A stretch of DNA of 64,000 nucleotides from Fibrobacter sp. UWR3. GTDB taxonomy: Bacteria > Fibrobacterota > Fibrobacteria > Fibrobacterales > Fibrobacteraceae. The translations under genes and the position numbers were made by a program. The notes beneath the pieces were generated by a model. That model was given only the letters and a program-made list of their open reading frames with translations. It had not been told where the DNA came from and made no database searches. Positions 62,236 through 64,000 of the stretch are shown here, in pieces. Each line of letters begins with the position of its first letter. The first letter of the stretch is position 1. The DNA is taken from NCBI RefSeq assembly GCF_900143055.1, contig NZ_FRCW01000002.1, positions 62,001-126,000 of the forward strand, given 5' to 3'.

Positions 62236-62772
62236 TTTCACTTTCTGTGCCTTGCGCCAGCGCTCACGTATAAGCTGCAGGTCGTGCTGGTAAGGGTTCC
62301 GCTTGAAATCCTCGAACGCCCACGCCGTCGGGTGGAAAATGCCCTTCGCGTACGTAAGCAGCATGTCTAGCCACACGCCCTCGCCCGCATACAGCTTGAA
62401 CGGCCCACGCTTGTAACTCGGGAGCACCACCTTGTCCAAGTCCATGTAGCCGATATCGATATTCACGGTACGCATGTCCGGATTCTCGGCACTAGCCATC
62501 GTGAGTTCAAGTTCGTTACTGCGCACCTTTTCCAGGGCAATCGTCTCTGCCGGGATGCACTTCTCGAAAGAAACCACGCCGCGGCACAGCCCCTCGCCCA
62601 TCTCGGGCTCGTAATACGGCGTCTTGTCGAAGGCGAAAAGCGCACCCTTGTGGCGCAGCGGCCCCCAGGTATTTTCCAGCGCGCACAATACTTCCGGATT
62701 CCATTCCGCACCCTTCTGGAGAACAAACGCGAGCAACTGCACCGGCTCGCAAAACTGTCGCTTAGTCGCCAT
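62230..62772 (-). CDS. DUF4416 protein
   Basis: A 180-aa cytoplasmic protein. The start was chosen at the ATG after GAGGTTACG inside the end of the upstream gene. Segments LLAFVLQKGAEWNPEVLCAL, FAFDKTPYYEPEMGEGLCRG and IDIGYMDLDKVVLPSYKRGP match the DUF4416 family, whose function is unknown. It lies 7 nt downstream of the metalloprotease lipoprotein gene and is probably co-transcribed with it. There is no membrane segment. Confidence 0.85.
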   Translation of the reverse strand: MATKRQFCEPVQLLAFVLQKGAEWNPEVLCALENTWGPLRHKGALFAFDKTPYYEPEMGEGLCRGVVSFEKCIPAETIALEKVRSNELELTMASAENPDMRTVNIDIGYMDLDKVVLPSYKRGPFKLYAGEGVWLDMLLTYAKGIFHPTAWAFEDFKRNPYQHDLQLIRERWRKAQKVKL

Positions 62773-62779
62773 CGTAACC

Positions 62780-64000
62780 TCAGTGCGGGTAGACCCGCAA
62801 GTTCTTGCGGATGTGTTCCAGCTGCTGTTCCGTAAAGCCGTCCACGCCATCCTCGTTCACCGCGGGGAACATCATGTTATGCGAATCCGGGCAAGAGTTC
62901 ATATCGAACGCGGTCGCAAACCTCCCGCGCAAGGTGGGCAACCTGGCAAAGTCGCTTACGGGCTTACCGCCACGGCTCTTTAGAAGTCCCGAGGTAAGCA
63001 GGTCCTTGCAATACGGAGTATCGGTAAAGCCATCCTCGTAGTTCGAGTAGTCCATATCCACATCGAAATCTGCGAGAGTCGCAGTCGTGTGCCTCAACCC
63101 GAAGAAATGCCCGGTCTCGTGAATCGCAGTCGATATCATGGATGTGTACGGCACACCCTCCTCGCCCGAGGGAGTCTTGTTGTACGCGCCAATAACGACG
63201 GTACTTCCCGTGCCGCCCTGCAAGTTGCTTCCATACAGGAGCGAATATCCCAGCACCCAATCCGCCTCGATGCGGTGCACCAGCAGAATATCAAGAGCGT
63301 TCTTCAGCTTGGGCTCTGGCCAGCCGCCCAGTTCGGTTACAAACATGTCGTCGGAAGACCTGCCTGCAACCCAGGGCTCGTTCGCCGGGTACTTCGAGCC
63401 GAGCGTCGGGTGTTCATGCGCGTATCGCACGTACAAGGTATCGATAACGATAGACGAGTAATACGTCCTGAAATTTGTGAGCAAGAGTTCCGCAAACAAG
63501 TTCTCGTTCATGAACGAATCAAGGAAATCGACCTTGCCCACGACAACCAGGTTGAGCGAAAGCGTATCGGAATAGGGGCCCTCTGCAGCAAGGCTAGCCC
63601 TGCGCGTTGTACCCTTGTAGAGTTCGCCGTCCAGCACAAGCGTGGTCACCCATGTATTGCGGTCAAGTTCCTCACACAGGAATTCATAGACATAGCGGCT
63701 GCCTTCGAGCTTCGGTTCCAGCGTGCGCACGTGGCTGGTCGAAACGCGGCCTTCACTTACCATCTCCCCTAGTCGGAAAAGCTGGAGCACGGGCGCGTCC
63801 TCGATATTCGGGTCCTTCTCGAAAGAAAGGGTGTACGAGACCTTCGGGTGCACAAGTAGTTGCAAGCCTTCCGCCACATGGGCCGAGGCAGAATCGTTGT
63901 TCGCGAGGTCATTCGGGTAAAGCACGTACGGAGAAAGCGTCCGCGGAAGAATTACGGGTTCACCCGTTTCTTCTTCGGCACAGCCCCAAAAACCGGCCAC
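62780..64000 (-). CDS. Zinc-metalloprotease-like lipoprotein (5' end outside window)
   Basis: At least 406 residues are visible; the signal peptide is cut by the window end. FWGC near the first visible residues suits a lipobox Cys, so almost the whole mature protein is present. The C-terminal third has the extended zinc motif AIHETGHFFGLRH (HExxHxxGxxH) and a downstream MMFP that may serve as the Met-turn, features of metzincin-type peptidases. The N-terminal 250 residues look beta-rich. Secreted proteolysis or self-processing is possible; substrate unknown. Confidence 0.83.
   Translation of the reverse strand: MAGFWGCAEEETGEPVILPRTLSPYVLYPNDLANNDSASAHVAEGLQLLVHPKVSYTLSFEKDPNIEDAPVLQLFRLGEMVSEGRVSTSHVRTLEPKLEGSRYVYEFLCEELDRNTWVTTLVLDGELYKGTTRRASLAAEGPYSDTLSLNLVVVGKVDFLDSFMNENLFAELLLTNFRTYYSSIVIDTLYVRYAHEHPTLGSKYPANEPWVAGRSSDDMFVTELGGWPEPKLKNALDILLVHRIEADWVLGYSLLYGSNLQGGTGSTVVIGAYNKTPSGEEGVPYTSMISTAIHETGHFFGLRHTTATLADFDVDMDYSNYEDGFTDTPYCKDLLTSGLLKSRGGKPVSDFARLPTLRGRFATAFDMNSCPDSHNMMFPAVNEDGVDGFTEQQLEHIRKNLRVYPH

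Overview
This window is almost certainly from a Fibrobacter chromosome (F. succinogenes or a close relative). Four multidomain lipoproteins carry the FISUMP domain (Fibrobacter succinogenes major paralogous domain), there is a giant fibro-slime protein, and many exported proteins have the poly-serine linkers and lipoprotein signals typical of that genus. The core genes fit a Gram-negative rod of the FCB superphylum: BamA, Skp, KdsB, GlnRS, GatC and SUF genes. Several upstream regions contain TAnnTTTG-like elements resembling the -7 promoter element known from Bacteroidetes. I saw no rRNA, tRNA, CRISPR array or recognisable insertion sequence. One Rpn-type PD-(D/E)XK nuclease gene is the only mobile-associated gene.

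Layout. 1-2380: the 5' end of one lipoprotein gene, a complete two-domain FISUMP lipoprotein, and a 600-bp non-coding stretch with a strictly periodic hairpin array. 2381-6031: dnaG, sufC, sufD. 6134-8286: a possible 34-aa membrane peptide and a SulP transporter. 8374-11794: skp and bamA. 11941-13715: a phenylacetate-CoA ligase-like enzyme with its ACT-domain partner. 13841-20456: two tandem, closely related collagen-like FISUMP lipoproteins of more than 1,000 residues. 20535-23827: three exported proteins. 23915-27257: coaD, rhomboid protease, PfkB kinase and a lipoprotein. 27325-33998: pilM-like, pilN-like, rsmD, a helix-hairpin-helix protein, kdsB, gatC and a UvrD/PcrA helicase. 34333-37084: a BioH-like protein lacking the nucleophile serine, a lipoprotein and a TPM-domain protein. 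37090-37570: a 191-bp tandem array of hairpins. 37628-44374: DUF3300 protein, CotH-like protein and fibro-slime protein. 44622-51955: TPR protein, two more FISUMP lipoproteins around glnS, and a secreted C-terminally anchored protein. 52134-54555: Rpn nuclease and a beta-helix protein. 54599-64000: FKBP_N-like lipoprotein, aroE, fused aroK-aroB, an SDR epimerase, a lipocalin-like protein, a eukaryotic-type HisA, a glycosyltransferase, a DUF4416 protein and a zinc-metalloprotease lipoprotein cut by the window end.

The gene content mixes housekeeping functions (replication priming, Fe-S assembly, outer-membrane biogenesis, shikimate and histidine synthesis, translation) with a large cell-surface repertoire. 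The least explained material is non-coding or repeat-derived. Short dispersed palindromic repeats have entered coding sequence, where they supply the start of lipoprotein signal peptides, linker peptides and even a stop codon. Two unrelated intergenic arrays are built from the same design: constant stems with 17-18-nt loops at fixed spacing.
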